A stretch of 64,000 nt of DNA from Paracoccus sp041927875 (GCF_041927875.1 NZ_JBHFHN010000001.1), one strand, 5' to 3'. Positions 26,719 through 35,895 are shown, counted from the first letter of the stretch. The notes: generated by a model not told the origin, from the letters alone. Made by a program: numbers and translations.

Positions 26719-27291
26719 CTAGTCGCCCTTCTTCGCCAGCAGATCGGCCAGCACGGCAAAGGGCTTGGGGGCGGGGTCATCCTCGGACGGATCGGCGTCA
26801 ACGGGCGCCTCGAAGTTCGCCCCTTCGGCGCGCGGATACAGCGGCAGCGCCAGTTCCAGCGCCTCGACCAGCACAAGGCCCAGGTCGATCGTGGGGCCAA
26901 GCGGCTCAAGCGTGTCATCCTCGGGCATCTCGACCTCATCGCCCTCGGGCGTGGTGACATGCGGGCTGTAGCGGCGGCGGATGTCGTCGCTGATGGGGCT
27001 GGTCACGGGGGCGAGGGTGATGACGCAGGGCTGCACCACGCGGCCGGTCAGCCGCGCCGTCAGTTGCCAGTCATCCCGCCCAGCGGGCGCGATCTGGCCC
27101 TGCATCCGCAAGGCCGGGATCGCGGAGATCCCCGCCCATTCGGCCAAAGCCGCGCGCTGATCCGCGTCGGGCGCGACGTCAAAGGGCGTCGGGTTGCGCC
27201 CGTCCAGATGCGCCACGCGCAGGCGCGGGCCAAGGCCCGAGGGGGGCGGCGGCGGCAGATCGGGATGCGGGTCGGGGCTATGTCCGGTCAT
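26719..27291 (-). CDS. yceD: YceD/DUF177-family protein
   Basis: The 190-residue protein belongs to the YceD (DUF177) family, which in E. coli and plants is tied to 23S rRNA accumulation. Visible family features are the central LTGRVVQPCVITLAPV segment, with a conserved Cys, and the acidic region before DLGLVLVEALELALPLYPR, the most conserved part. It ends in a Lys-rich tail. The start at 27291 follows a GGAGAAACC ribosome site. It is divergent from bamE, an arrangement common in alphaproteobacteria. rpmF, often downstream, is absent here. Confidence 0.87.
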   Translation of the reverse strand: MTGHSPDPHPDLPPPPPSGLGPRLRVAHLDGRNPTPFDVAPDADQRAALAEWAGISAIPALRMQGQIAPAGRDDWQLTARLTGRVVQPCVITLAPVTSPISDDIRRRYSPHVTTPEGDEVEMPEDDTLEPLGPTIDLGLVLVEALELALPLYPRAEGANFEAPVDADPSEDDPAPKPFAVLADLLAKKGD

Positions 27292-27406
27292 GGTTTCTCC
27301 TGCAATCACGCGGCGGTGTCGGGCTGAACCCGTGACAGTCCTTGAGGCAAGGCCATTCCTGATGTATCGGAAGTGAAACCGCCAAAGACAAGAGGGGACG
27401 GCGCGC

Positions 27407-27892
27407 ATGGCAAGGCTGACGATGCTGGGCAGGATCGCCCTGGTCATGGCGCTTGGCCTGATGGCCGCTTGCACCTCGATGTATCAGAACCACGGCTATA
27501 TTCCGCCGGAACAGGATCTGGCGCAGATCGTGGTCGGCCAGACCACGCGCGAGGATGTGGTCACGCTGGTCGGGCGCCCCGGCACTGCCGGGCTGCTGGA
27601 AGGGGCGGATTGGTATTATGTCGGCTCTCGCTGGCGCTATTACGGCGTGACCGAGCCGAAAGAGATCGAGCGCCAGGTCGTCGCCATTCGCTTCACGCCT
27701 GAGGGCGTGGTGCGCAATGTCGAACGCTTCGGGATGGAGCGGGGCCGCGTCGTCGCGCTGTCGCAGCGCATCACCACGGCCAATATCGAAGGCCTGTCGA
27801 TGATCCGCCAATTGCTGTCGGGCCTGGGCCGTCTGAACCCCGGTCAAATGCTGGGCGGCAGTTCGGGCGGCGGCAATCCGGGCCAGCTATAG
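27407..27892 (+). CDS. bamE: outer-membrane assembly lipoprotein BamE (SmpA/OmlA)
   Basis: BamE is a small lipoprotein of the Bam complex that inserts beta-barrel proteins into the outer membrane. The 161-residue protein has a lipoprotein signal with Cys22 (LMAAC), then the SmpA/OmlA fold: QIVVGQTTREDVVTLVGRPG and DWYYVGSRW. A Gly/Ser-rich tail of about 30 residues follows. It is divergent from yceD with 115 bp between starts. Confidence 0.92.
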   Translation: MARLTMLGRIALVMALGLMAACTSMYQNHGYIPPEQDLAQIVVGQTTREDVVTLVGRPGTAGLLEGADWYYVGSRWRYYGVTEPKEIERQVVAIRFTPEGVVRNVERFGMERGRVVALSQRITTANIEGLSMIRQLLSGLGRLNPGQMLGGSSGGGNPGQL

Positions 27893-27912
27893 GCGCCGGC
27901 CCGGTCGCGCGA

Positions 27913-28323
27913 TCAGTCGGCGTTGGGCGTCCAGTCCAGCGCCACGCCATTGATGCAATAGCGCAGACCGGTCGGGCCGGGGCCATCGGGAAACACATGG
28001 CCCAGATGCGCGTCGCAGCGGGCGCAGCGGATTTCGGTGCGAATCATGCCATGGCTGGTGTCGCGGCTTTCGCTGAGTGCCGCGCCGCTGGCGGGGGCGG
28101 TAAAGCTGGGCCAGCCGCAATGCGATTCGAACTTGGCCTCGGCACCGAACAACTCGGCCCCGCAGCAGGTGCAGAGGAACCGGCCCGCGCCTTGCGGAAA
28201 GCCGGGGTGGCTGAACGGGCGTTCGGTGCCCGCCTGGCGGGTGACGCGGTAGACCTCGGGCGAAAGGCGGTCCTGCCAGTCGGCATCGGTCAGCGTGTCG
28301 GGATCGTCGGGATAGGGGCGCAT
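27913..28323 (-). CDS. msrB: peptide-methionine (R)-S-oxide reductase
   Basis: MsrB reduces methionine-R-sulfoxide in proteins. The 136-residue protein has the zinc ligands Cys51/Cys54 and Cys100/Cys103, the catalytic Cys123 in RYCINGVAL, and the HCGWPSF motif. No signal peptide is visible, so it is cytoplasmic. I chose the ATG at 28323 (MRPYPDDP); one 45 bp upstream is possible. No msrA is nearby. Confidence 0.93.
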   Translation of the reverse strand: MRPYPDDPDTLTDADWQDRLSPEVYRVTRQAGTERPFSHPGFPQGAGRFLCTCCGAELFGAEAKFESHCGWPSFTAPASGAALSESRDTSHGMIRTEIRCARCDAHLGHVFPDGPGPTGLRYCINGVALDWTPNAD

Positions 28324-28416
28324 CGGGGGGCCTTTCGGATTGTCTTTGCGCTGTTGTCGCGCTGTCATATCGGGGATGTAGGGTGCGGGGCAGGCGATGT
28401 GTAGCGGGGGGCGCGG

Positions 28417-29172
28417 ATGGAACCGCTGATCCGGGGGCGTTATCGGGCAAGGCTGGCGCAGGGGCAGGCCGATCTGCGCGCGGCCCAGGCGCTGCGCTGG
28501 CAGGCCTTCCGCGTCAAGCGCGGCCTCGCTGAGGATGGCGGGCTGGACGCCGATGATTTCGACGCCGCCTGTCATCACATGCTGATCGAGGACAGCGCGA
28601 CCGGCGATCTGGTCTGCTGCTCTCGGCTGCTGATGATCGAGGGCGGCGCGGGGCTGGCGCGCAGCTATTCGGCGCAATATTACAACCTTGCCGCGCTGCG
28701 CCGCTATCCGGGGCGGATGGCCGAACTGGGGCGGTTCTGCCTGCGTCCGGGCGTCACCGATCCGAATGTGATGCGGCTGGCCTGGGGCGCGCTGAGCCGC
28801 CTTGTCGCGGATCGCGGGGTCGATCTGCTGTTTGGCTGCTCCAGCTTTACCGGCACCGAAGTCGCGGATTACGAAGATGCCTTTGCCATGCTGAAGGATC
28901 GCCATCTGGCCCCGCGCCGCTGGCTGCCGCGGGTCAAGGCGCCCAATGTGTTCCGCTTTGCGCGCGCGCTTGCCCGGCGTCAGCCCGACAGCAAAAAGGC
29001 GTTGCTGTCGATGCCGCCCCTGCTGCGCAGCTATCTGGCGATGGGCGGCTGGGTCAGCGATCACGCGGTGGTGGATCGTGACCTGAACACGCTGCATGTG
29101 TTCACCGGGCTGGAAATCCGGGCGATCCCGCCCGCCCGCGCCCGCAGTATCACCGGCGCGGCAGCGGGCTGA
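28417..29172 (+). CDS. olsB: L-ornithine N-acyltransferase (OlsB-like)
   Basis: OlsB transfers a 3-hydroxyacyl chain from acyl-ACP to ornithine, the first step of ornithine-lipid synthesis. The 251-residue GNAT-fold protein shows the family stretches LRWQAFRVKRG, FDAACHHMLIED, ELGRFCLRPG and LFGCSSFTGTE. The second enzyme, OlsA, is not adjacent; amylosucrase follows on the other strand, converging with 6 bp between stops. Ornithine lipids replace phospholipids under phosphate limitation in many alphaproteobacteria; nothing here shows such control. Confidence 0.88.
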   Translation: MEPLIRGRYRARLAQGQADLRAAQALRWQAFRVKRGLAEDGGLDADDFDAACHHMLIEDSATGDLVCCSRLLMIEGGAGLARSYSAQYYNLAALRRYPGRMAELGRFCLRPGVTDPNVMRLAWGALSRLVADRGVDLLFGCSSFTGTEVADYEDAFAMLKDRHLAPRRWLPRVKAPNVFRFARALARRQPDSKKALLSMPPLLRSYLAMGGWVSDHAVVDRDLNTLHVFTGLEIRAIPPARARSITGAAAG

Positions 29173-29178
29173 GGTCGC

Positions 29179-31047
29179 CTAGCGTAGCCACAGCCGGGCA
29201 TAGGGGGGCAGGGCAAGCTCGTCGCCCCGGGTGCCGACGGCCCCGTCCGACAGCGCGTCCCACGCACCGCTGACACCCGCGGCGCGCAAGCCCGCGAGCG
29301 GCAGCGCCGTCCAGCTTTCGGTGAAATTGTAGATGCAGGCCAGCGTGCCGGTCGGGGCGTGGTGCAGTTGCACGAACACCCCCGGCACGCCGCTGTCGAG
29401 GATCGCAATCGGGTGATCGGCGTGCAGTTCCGGCGTCGCCCGCCGCCGCGCCAGGATCTGCCGCAGCCCGGCATGGATGCGGCCGGTCGGCGTGGCCGGG
29501 TCGTGGCGCGCCTCGGCCAGGGTCCAGTCCATCACGGGGCGGTGGATCCAGCGGCTGTCATGGGCGTGATCGGGCACCGACAGATAGCTGCGGTCGTTCA
29601 GCATCCCCAGCTCATCGCCCATGTAGATCAGCGGCACGCCGCCCCAGCCCGCGATCAGCGCGTGACCCATCAGGATGCGCTGGATCGCCAGATCGACGGC
29701 CACCGGGTCGTCGCCTGCGCGCTCCAGCCCGCACAGGGCCGCGCAGGAACCTGAAATCCGCTTGTCGCCCGTCGCCTCATTCACCTGAAACAGCGCGCCT
29801 TCCGCGAAGCTGCCGGGAAAACTGCCCTCATAGAAATCCGACAGAAAGGCGCGGTGGCCGGGACCGGAGAGGCCGACGGCGGCTGCGTCCTCATCCGTCA
29901 CGGCCCAGCCGATGTCGTCATGGCAGCGCAGATAGGTGGCATAGGTGGCATTGGTCAGCCGGACCGGGAAATGCGTGGACATGACATGGTTCATCAGCCC
30001 CACATCGCGCGCCGCAAGCGCCGACCAGAATTGCACCATCAGGCTGTTGTGATAGGCAAGGTTGCCCTCGGCCCCGTCATGTTCGCCGCGCCCCAGATAG
30101 GGCAGCATCTCGGCGGGGGCGACGATGGCTTCCTCAAGATGGATCATGGCGGGGGCGGCGATGCGGCTGGCGGCACGCAGCGCGCGCAGCAGCATGTGAA
30201 CCTCGGGTTCGGATTGGCAGCGCGTGCCCATGCGTTTCCACATGAAGGCCACCGCGTCAAAGCGCAGCACATCCACGCCCTTGTTGGCCCAGAACAGCAT
30301 GATCTGCACGAACTCAAGGAACACCCAGGGGTTCGCCCAGTTCAGATCCCATTGGTGTTCGTTGAAGGTGGTCCAGACCCATTTGCCGATCTGGGGATAG
30401 TGAGTGAAGCTGCCAGGCGCGTTGTCGGGAAACACCTCGATCAGGCTGCGTTCGTATTGATCTGGCAGATCGGGGCTGTCGAACATCAGGTAGTAATCAG
30501 TGAAGGGCGCCTGACCCTTGGCCGCCGCCTGCGCCCAGGCATGTTCCTTGGCGGTGTGGTTCAGCACCAGGTCGATGCACAGGCTGATGCCACGCGCGCG
30601 CAAGGCGCGGGCCACGTCCTGAAAATCCTTCATCGACCCCAGGCGCGGATTGATCTTGCGATAATCGCGCACCGAATAGCCGCCGTCGCTGTCGCCGGGG
30701 CGCGGGTCAAGACAGGGCATGATGTGGACATAGGTGATGCCCAGCTCGGTCAGGTAATCCAGCTTGTCCAGAATGCCGCGCAGATTGCCGTTGAAGCGGT
30801 CGGCATAGAACACATAACCCGCCATGTCGGGGCGCTGGAACCAGTCGGGGTTCAGATCGCGCGCCAGATCCAGCGCCTTCAGATCGGCCGGGCGCGCCGC
30901 CCAGGCCGCCGACAGTGCGCCGCGCAGCGCGGTGCAGAAATCGGCGTAATCGGGGCGGTTCCCATACAGGCGATCCAGCATCCCCCACAGGTCTGCCGCA
31001 CTGCGATCGTGGCGCAAATCGAAGATCAGGGAATCGTTACGGGCCAC
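29179..31047 (-). CDS. amylosucrase (GH13 subfamily 4)
   Basis: Amylosucrase builds alpha-1,4-glucan from sucrose and releases fructose; relatives hydrolyse sucrose or make isomers. The 622-residue protein has the GH13 barrel with nucleophile Asp264 (VLRFDAVAF), acid/base Glu306 (HLEEAIV) and Asp377 in the CHDDIGW motif, plus the N-terminal helical domain seen in this subfamily. I set the start at the GTG at 31047 because AAAGGTGAT lies just upstream; the open frame continues far beyond but is antisense to the next gene. A perfect CAAAGCGCTTTG palindrome lies 12 bp upstream. No sugar transporter or LacI gene is adjacent. No signal peptide is seen. Confidence 0.87.
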   Translation of the reverse strand: MARNDSLIFDLRHDRSAADLWGMLDRLYGNRPDYADFCTALRGALSAAWAARPADLKALDLARDLNPDWFQRPDMAGYVFYADRFNGNLRGILDKLDYLTELGITYVHIMPCLDPRPGDSDGGYSVRDYRKINPRLGSMKDFQDVARALRARGISLCIDLVLNHTAKEHAWAQAAAKGQAPFTDYYLMFDSPDLPDQYERSLIEVFPDNAPGSFTHYPQIGKWVWTTFNEHQWDLNWANPWVFLEFVQIMLFWANKGVDVLRFDAVAFMWKRMGTRCQSEPEVHMLLRALRAASRIAAPAMIHLEEAIVAPAEMLPYLGRGEHDGAEGNLAYHNSLMVQFWSALAARDVGLMNHVMSTHFPVRLTNATYATYLRCHDDIGWAVTDEDAAAVGLSGPGHRAFLSDFYEGSFPGSFAEGALFQVNEATGDKRISGSCAALCGLERAGDDPVAVDLAIQRILMGHALIAGWGGVPLIYMGDELGMLNDRSYLSVPDHAHDSRWIHRPVMDWTLAEARHDPATPTGRIHAGLRQILARRRATPELHADHPIAILDSGVPGVFVQLHHAPTGTLACIYNFTESWTALPLAGLRAAGVSGAWDALSDGAVGTRGDELALPPYARLWLR

Positions 31048-31059
31048 GGGATCACCTTT

Positions 31060-31071
31060 CAAAGCGCTTTG
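31060..31071. promoter_or_regulatory. putative LacI-family operator before amylosucrase
   Basis: CAAAGCGCTTTG is a perfect 12-bp palindrome with the central CG typical of LacI-family operators. It sits between the amylosucrase ribosome site and the divergent ABC-F gene. Binding there would block transcription of the sucrose enzyme. Confidence 0.6.
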
Positions 31072-31164
31072 GATGAAGATGCCGCAAGTCCCGCAGCCGG
31101 GCAAGCGGGATGCGGCTGGCGCGCGTGCATTGACTGTGGCGCACAGCCCGGCTAGGCCGCGCGC

Positions 31165-32976
31165 ATGGCCCGCGCACCGCTTTTGCAACTGTCCGACATC
31201 GCCCTGACCTTTGGCGGCAATCCTGTCTTTGACGGGCTGGATCTGGTTGTCCAGCCGGGCGACCGCCTGGCGCTTGTCGGGCGCAACGGGTCGGGCAAAT
31301 CGACGCTGATGAAGGTGATGGCGGGTCTGGTCGAGCCTGACCGGGGCGCGCGCGTGGTGCCGACCGGGGTGCGCGTGGGCTATATGGAGCAGGAACCGAC
31401 CATGGCGGGCTTTGCCACGCTGGGCGATTATGCGTCCTCGAACCTCGCAGCGGATGATCATTACCGGGTCGCCATGGTGGCCGAAGGGCTGAAGTTCGAC
31501 CCCGCCGCGCCGGTCGCCACGGCATCCGGCGGCGAACGCCGCCGCGCCGCTTTGGCCAAGCTCTTGGCCGAGGCGCCCGAGCTGATGCTCTTGGACGAGC
31601 CGACCAACCATCTGGACATCCAGGCGATCCGCTGGCTGGAGGATGAGCTGGCCCAGACCCGCACCGCCTATGTGCTGATCAGCCACGACCGCGCCCTGCT
31701 GCGCGATCTGACGCGCGCGACCCTGTGGGTCGATCGCGGCCAGGTCCGCCGCCAGGATCGCGGCTTCGAGCATTTCGAGGAATGGCGCGAAACCATCTGG
31801 GCCGAAGAGGACGAGGCCCGGCACAAGCTGGATCGCAAGATCAAGGCCGAAGCGAAATGGGCGGTCGAGGGCATCAGCGCCCGTCGCAAGCGCAACCAGG
31901 GCCGGGTGCGCGCTTTGGCTGCGCTGCGCGCCGAACGCGCGGGCCAGATCCGACGTCAGGGCAGCGCCGCGATGGCGCTGGAGGCGGGCACCCAGTCCGG
32001 CAAGCGGGTGATCGAGGCGCAGGGCCTGACCAAGGCCTTTGGCGGCAAGACCATCCTGCGGCCCTTTGACCTGCGCGTGCTGCGCGGCGACCGGGTGGCC
32101 TTTGTCGGCCCCAATGGCGTCGGCAAGACCACCGTGCTGAAGATGCTGACCGGCGAGATCGAACCCGATGCCGGCACCGTCACACTTGGCACCAATCTTG
32201 AGGTGGCGGTGTTCGATCAGGCCCGCGCCACGCTGGACCCGAACGTGACCCTGTGGGAGGGGCTGACCAGCGATCCGGCGATGGCGGTTTCGGGCGCGTC
32301 CGATCAGGTGATGGTGCGCGGTCGGCCCAAGCATGTCGTCGGCTATCTGAAGGACTTCCTGTTCGACGAGGCGCAGGCCCGCGCCCCTGTCGGCAGCCTG
32401 TCGGGGGGCGAACGCGCGCGGCTTTTGCTGGCGCGGATCATGGCGCAGAACTCGAACCTGCTGATCCTCGATGAGCCGACCAACGATCTGGATGTCGAAA
32501 CGCTGGACCTGTTGCAGGATCTGATCGCCGATTACGACGGCACCGTGATCCTGGTCAGCCACGACCGCGATTTCATCGACCGCGTGGCCACCATCACCAT
32601 CGCGATGGAGGGCGATGGCCGCGCCACCGTCTATCCCGGCGGCTGGTCGGATTATCAGGCGCAGCGCCCGGCGGATACCGACCCCGCGCCAAAGCCCGCC
32701 GACAAGCCTGCGGCCCCCGCCGCCAAGCCGAAAGAGGCCGCGAAGGCCCCCGGTCTCAGCTTTACCGAACGCCACCGGCTTGAGGCCTTGCCCGGCATCA
32801 TCGACCGCCTGGGCGCCGAGATCGACAAGCTGTCCGAGTTTCTGGCGCAACCCGATCTTTACGCCACCGCCCCCGCGAAGTTCGCCAAGGCAAGCGAAGG
32901 TCTGGCCGAGCGCCAGATCGCGCTTGCCGCCGCGGAAGAGGAATGGCTTGATCTGGCCGGGCGGGACGAGGGCTAG
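31165..32976 (+). CDS. ABC-F family ATPase (Uup-like)
   Basis: The 603-residue soluble protein has two ATP-binding domains and no membrane segment. Walker A motifs lie at 39-47 (GRNGSGKST) and 315-323 (GPNGVGKTT), with two signatures (SGGERRRAA, LSGGERARLL) and two Walker B motifs (LLLDEPTNHLD, LILDEPTNDLD). A basic linker of about 80 residues joins the halves. The C-terminus carries an Ala/Pro/Lys linker and a coiled coil (LEALPGIIDRLGAEIDKL), as in Uup. ABC-F proteins act at the ribosome or, for Uup, also affect DNA stability. The next gene starts 15 bp later. Confidence 0.9.
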   Translation: MARAPLLQLSDIALTFGGNPVFDGLDLVVQPGDRLALVGRNGSGKSTLMKVMAGLVEPDRGARVVPTGVRVGYMEQEPTMAGFATLGDYASSNLAADDHYRVAMVAEGLKFDPAAPVATASGGERRRAALAKLLAEAPELMLLDEPTNHLDIQAIRWLEDELAQTRTAYVLISHDRALLRDLTRATLWVDRGQVRRQDRGFEHFEEWRETIWAEEDEARHKLDRKIKAEAKWAVEGISARRKRNQGRVRALAALRAERAGQIRRQGSAAMALEAGTQSGKRVIEAQGLTKAFGGKTILRPFDLRVLRGDRVAFVGPNGVGKTTVLKMLTGEIEPDAGTVTLGTNLEVAVFDQARATLDPNVTLWEGLTSDPAMAVSGASDQVMVRGRPKHVVGYLKDFLFDEAQARAPVGSLSGGERARLLLARIMAQNSNLLILDEPTNDLDVETLDLLQDLIADYDGTVILVSHDRDFIDRVATITIAMEGDGRATVYPGGWSDYQAQRPADTDPAPKPADKPAAPAAKPKEAAKAPGLSFTERHRLEALPGIIDRLGAEIDKLSEFLAQPDLYATAPAKFAKASEGLAERQIALAAAEEEWLDLAGRDEG

Positions 32977-32991
32977 GGGCAGGGGGCTGGC

Positions 32992-34740
32992 ATGTCCGAA
33001 GGTTACTACGCCAATGCCAATCCCGACCTGCTGATGCGCCTGCCCCTGTCGGCGCGCCGCGTGCTGGAAATCGGCTGTGGCGAGGGGGCTTTGGCCGCGC
33101 GCTATCGGTTGCGCAACCCGGTCGCGCATCTGACCGGGATCGAGCCGCATCCCCCATCCGCCGCCCGCGCGCGCGTCCATTTCGACCGGCTGATCGAAGG
33201 CGACGCCGAGCAGATCCGCGATGCCGATCTGGGCGGGCCGTTCGACCTGATCGTGATGGGCGACGCGCTGGAACATCTGGCCGACCCGGTGGCGATGCTG
33301 CGCCGCCTGCATGGGCTTTTGCTGCCCTATGGCGTGCTGGCGCTGTCGGTCCCCAACATCGCGCATTGGTCGGCCATCGCGCAACTGATCAAGGGCGATT
33401 GGCCCGATGCCGATCAGGGCCTGTTCGACCGCACCCATCGCAGCTTCTGGACCCAGCCCAAGCTGCTGCGCGTGCTGGAGGAAACCGGCTTCATCTGGCG
33501 CAAGATGGCGCCGCGCAACATCGCGCTGGACACGGCCGAGCGCGACCGCTGGCTGCCCGCCCTGTCCAATCTCGCGCGCGATCTGGGATTAAGGCCCGAT
33601 GAGGTCACCCGCCGGGCCGAGGCGCTGCAATACATCGTCATCGCCCAGCGCGCGGGGGCCGAGGCCGAGAGGCCGATGATGGTCGACATCGTGGCGCGCG
33701 ATACCCGGCTGCTGGCGGCGCGTGGATCGCGGCCCCTTCAGGCCTTGCAGGCGCAGCCGAATGTGCGCGTCCACAGCCGCAGCCGTGACACGGCGGCGCA
33801 GGGTGGCGGCAGTCTGCCGCGCGCCGTGGTGTTTCAGCGCTACGACCAGCGAGAGCCGGAAAAGATGCTGGACCTGCTGGCCCGCGCGATGCGGGCGGGC
33901 TGGGTCTGCGTGCTGGATCACGACGACAGCCCCGATCTGATGGCCGCCAATCTGACGACCTTTGACCGGCGCGTCTTTGACCGCCTGCTGCCCGCCTTTC
34001 ATGCGCTGCAACTGTCGACGCCGGTGCTGATGGAGGAACTGGCGGCGCTGCATCCGGAGCGGCGGTTGCGGCTGAATGCGCTGCTGGATCTGGCGCCGAT
34101 CCGCAAGCCCGATCCGCGCGCGCCGGTGCGGGTGTTCTTCGGGGCGCTGAACCGGGCCAATGTCTCGGTTGCCTTGGCACGGTCGCTGGCCCCGGTCATC
34201 GCCGCCCACCCGACGGTCGAGTTCGTAGTGGTCCACGACCGCGCCTTTCACGACGCCCTGCCCACCGATCGCAAGACCTGGCATCCGCTGGTCAGATACG
34301 ACCGCTATCTGTCGATCCTGGGGGGCTGCGACATCGCGCTGATGCCGCTGGCGGGCGGGCCGGGCGAGGCGGCGAAAAGCGATCTGAAGTTTCTCGAAGC
34401 CGCGGCGCAAGGGGTGGCGGCGATCGTCTCGCCGCTTGTCTATGGCGCGACGGTGCGCGACGGCGAGACAGCCATCATCGCGCGCGGGATGGATGACTGG
34501 GCACCGGCGCTGGAGCGGCTGCTGCGCCGCCCGCGCCGGCGGCGGCAGTTGGCCGAGCGGGCGCGGGCCTATGTCGCGGGGCTGGATGGCGGCGCGGGGC
34601 GGATGCTGTGCCACGACATCGCCGCGGACGAGGCCTGGCTGCGCGATCTTCACACGCGCCAGGCCGAGCTGACAGCACAGGCGCTTGAGCGATCGGACGG
34701 GCTGCGGGCGGCGATGGCGCGGCTTGCGGCGCAGGATTAG
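32992..34740 (+). CDS. fusion of a SAM methyltransferase and a GT-B-type glycosyltransferase-like domain
   Basis: The 582-residue protein has two parts. Residues about 1-210 are a class I methyltransferase: SAM motif VLEIGCGEG near 24-32, acidic residue in GIEPHP, and an FDLIVMGDALEHL motif as in the UbiG/Methyltransf_11 group. After a linker, residues about 280-560 resemble the C-terminal half of a GT-B glycosyltransferase, with KFLEAAAQGVAAIVSPLVYG matching the nucleotide-sugar-binding motif. There is no signal peptide. The substrate is unknown; such fusions usually act on surface glycans. No other glycan genes flank it, and it lies between an ABC-F gene and a CoA-transferase. Confidence 0.72.
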   Translation: MSEGYYANANPDLLMRLPLSARRVLEIGCGEGALAARYRLRNPVAHLTGIEPHPPSAARARVHFDRLIEGDAEQIRDADLGGPFDLIVMGDALEHLADPVAMLRRLHGLLLPYGVLALSVPNIAHWSAIAQLIKGDWPDADQGLFDRTHRSFWTQPKLLRVLEETGFIWRKMAPRNIALDTAERDRWLPALSNLARDLGLRPDEVTRRAEALQYIVIAQRAGAEAERPMMVDIVARDTRLLAARGSRPLQALQAQPNVRVHSRSRDTAAQGGGSLPRAVVFQRYDQREPEKMLDLLARAMRAGWVCVLDHDDSPDLMAANLTTFDRRVFDRLLPAFHALQLSTPVLMEELAALHPERRLRLNALLDLAPIRKPDPRAPVRVFFGALNRANVSVALARSLAPVIAAHPTVEFVVVHDRAFHDALPTDRKTWHPLVRYDRYLSILGGCDIALMPLAGGPGEAAKSDLKFLEAAAQGVAAIVSPLVYGATVRDGETAIIARGMDDWAPALERLLRRPRRRRQLAERARAYVAGLDGGAGRMLCHDIAADEAWLRDLHTRQAELTAQALERSDGLRAAMARLAAQD

Positions 34741-34749
34741 GGGGATCAC

Positions 34750-35853
34750 ATGGCCGGACCGTTGCAGGGGCTGCGCATCGTCGAAATCGCGGGTCTTGGC
34801 CCCACGCCCTTTGCCGCGATGCTGCTGGCCGATCTGGGGGCCGATGTGATTCGCATCGCGCGCCCCGGCGCCGGTCCCGGCGATGGCGGGCATGTGCTGG
34901 GCCTTGCGCGTGACGTGCTGGACCGGGGCCGCGACACGATCGCGCTGGATCTGAAATCCCCTGATGGCCTGGCCGCCGCCCGCGATCTGATCGCCCGCGC
35001 CGATGCGCTGATCGAGGGGATGCGCCCCGGCGTGACCGAACGGCTGGGCCTTGGTCCCGGCGATTTTCCCGACCATCCGGCGCTTGTCTACGGGCGGATG
35101 ACGGGCTGGGGCCAGTCCGGGCCGCTGGCCGCGCGCGCGGGCCATGACATCACCTATCTGGCGATCACCGGCGCGCTGCATCTGACCGGGCCTGCGGACC
35201 AGCCGCTGCCGCCCGCCAATCTGCTGGGCGATTTCGGCGGCGGCGCGATGTATCTGGTGGTGGGGATGCTGGCGGCACTGATCCACGCGCGCGCCACCGG
35301 GCAGGGACAGGTGGTGGATGCCGCGATCTGCGACGGGGTGGCGCATCTGGGGGCGATGATCTTTGGCATGGCCGGGCAAGGCGCCTGGACCGACCGGCGC
35401 ATGGCCAATGCGCTGGACGGGGCCGCGCCCTGGTATACGACCTATGCCTGCGCCTGTGGTGGCCATGTCGCAGTCGGCGCCATCGAGCCGGCCTTTTGGG
35501 CCGCGCTGCTGGCGGGGCTGGGGCTTGACCCGGCGGGCCTGCCCGACCGCGCCGATCCCGCCAACTGGCCCGCGCTGCGCGACATTCTGGCCGCCCGCTT
35601 TTCCACCCGGACGCGCGACGACTGGGACGCGATTTTCGCGTCCACCGATGCCTGCGTGGCCCCCGTCCTGACCCTGGCCGAGGCGCCGCTGCATCCCCAT
35701 AACCGCGCCCGCGCCACCTTTGTCACCCATGACGGCCTGACCCAGCCCGCCCCCGCGCCGCGGTTGTCGGCCACACCCGGCGCGATCGGCGCGGGCCGCC
35801 CCGAGGCGCGGCTGAGCCTGGCCGAGGCGCAATCCCGCTGGCCGCGACGCTGA
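34750..35853 (+). CDS. CaiB/BaiF family protein, alpha-methylacyl-CoA racemase-like
   Basis: The 367-residue protein belongs to the class III CoA-transferase fold. The order of motifs (LRIVEIAGLGPTPFAAMLLADLGADVI, GHDITYLAITGAL, NLLGDFGGGAMY) matches the racemase branch, which epimerises 2-methyl-branched acyl-CoAs in branched-lipid degradation. By comparison with that branch, His132 and Asp161 would be the proton-transfer pair; the CoA-transferase nucleophile Asp is placed differently. The gene follows the fusion enzyme by 9 bp, so they may share a transcript, though no functional link is obvious. Confidence 0.87.
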   Translation: MAGPLQGLRIVEIAGLGPTPFAAMLLADLGADVIRIARPGAGPGDGGHVLGLARDVLDRGRDTIALDLKSPDGLAAARDLIARADALIEGMRPGVTERLGLGPGDFPDHPALVYGRMTGWGQSGPLAARAGHDITYLAITGALHLTGPADQPLPPANLLGDFGGGAMYLVVGMLAALIHARATGQGQVVDAAICDGVAHLGAMIFGMAGQGAWTDRRMANALDGAAPWYTTYACACGGHVAVGAIEPAFWAALLAGLGLDPAGLPDRADPANWPALRDILAARFSTRTRDDWDAIFASTDACVAPVLTLAEAPLHPHNRARATFVTHDGLTQPAPAPRLSATPGAIGAGRPEARLSLAEAQSRWPRR

Positions 35854-35866
35854 AAAAGCCACGATG

Positions 35867-35895
35867 AAAAAAGGCACCCCGAAGGGTGCCCTTTT
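35867..35895. terminator. bidirectional terminator between the racemase-like and YcbK-like genes
   Basis: A 7-bp stem GGCACCC/GGGTGCC with a TTCG-type loop is flanked by TTTT on the plus side and a longer T-run on the minus side, so it can serve both convergent genes. Confidence 0.85.

Noticed and set aside
26532..26957. Plus-strand frame between rne and yceD
   Set aside because: Mostly antisense to yceD, Arg/Pro/Ala-rich, no domain.
31048..33438. N-terminal extension of the amylosucrase frame by about 800 codons
   Set aside because: It is entirely antisense to the ABC-F and fusion genes and lacks any domain; a GTG with a ribosome site at 31047 fits the family N-terminus.
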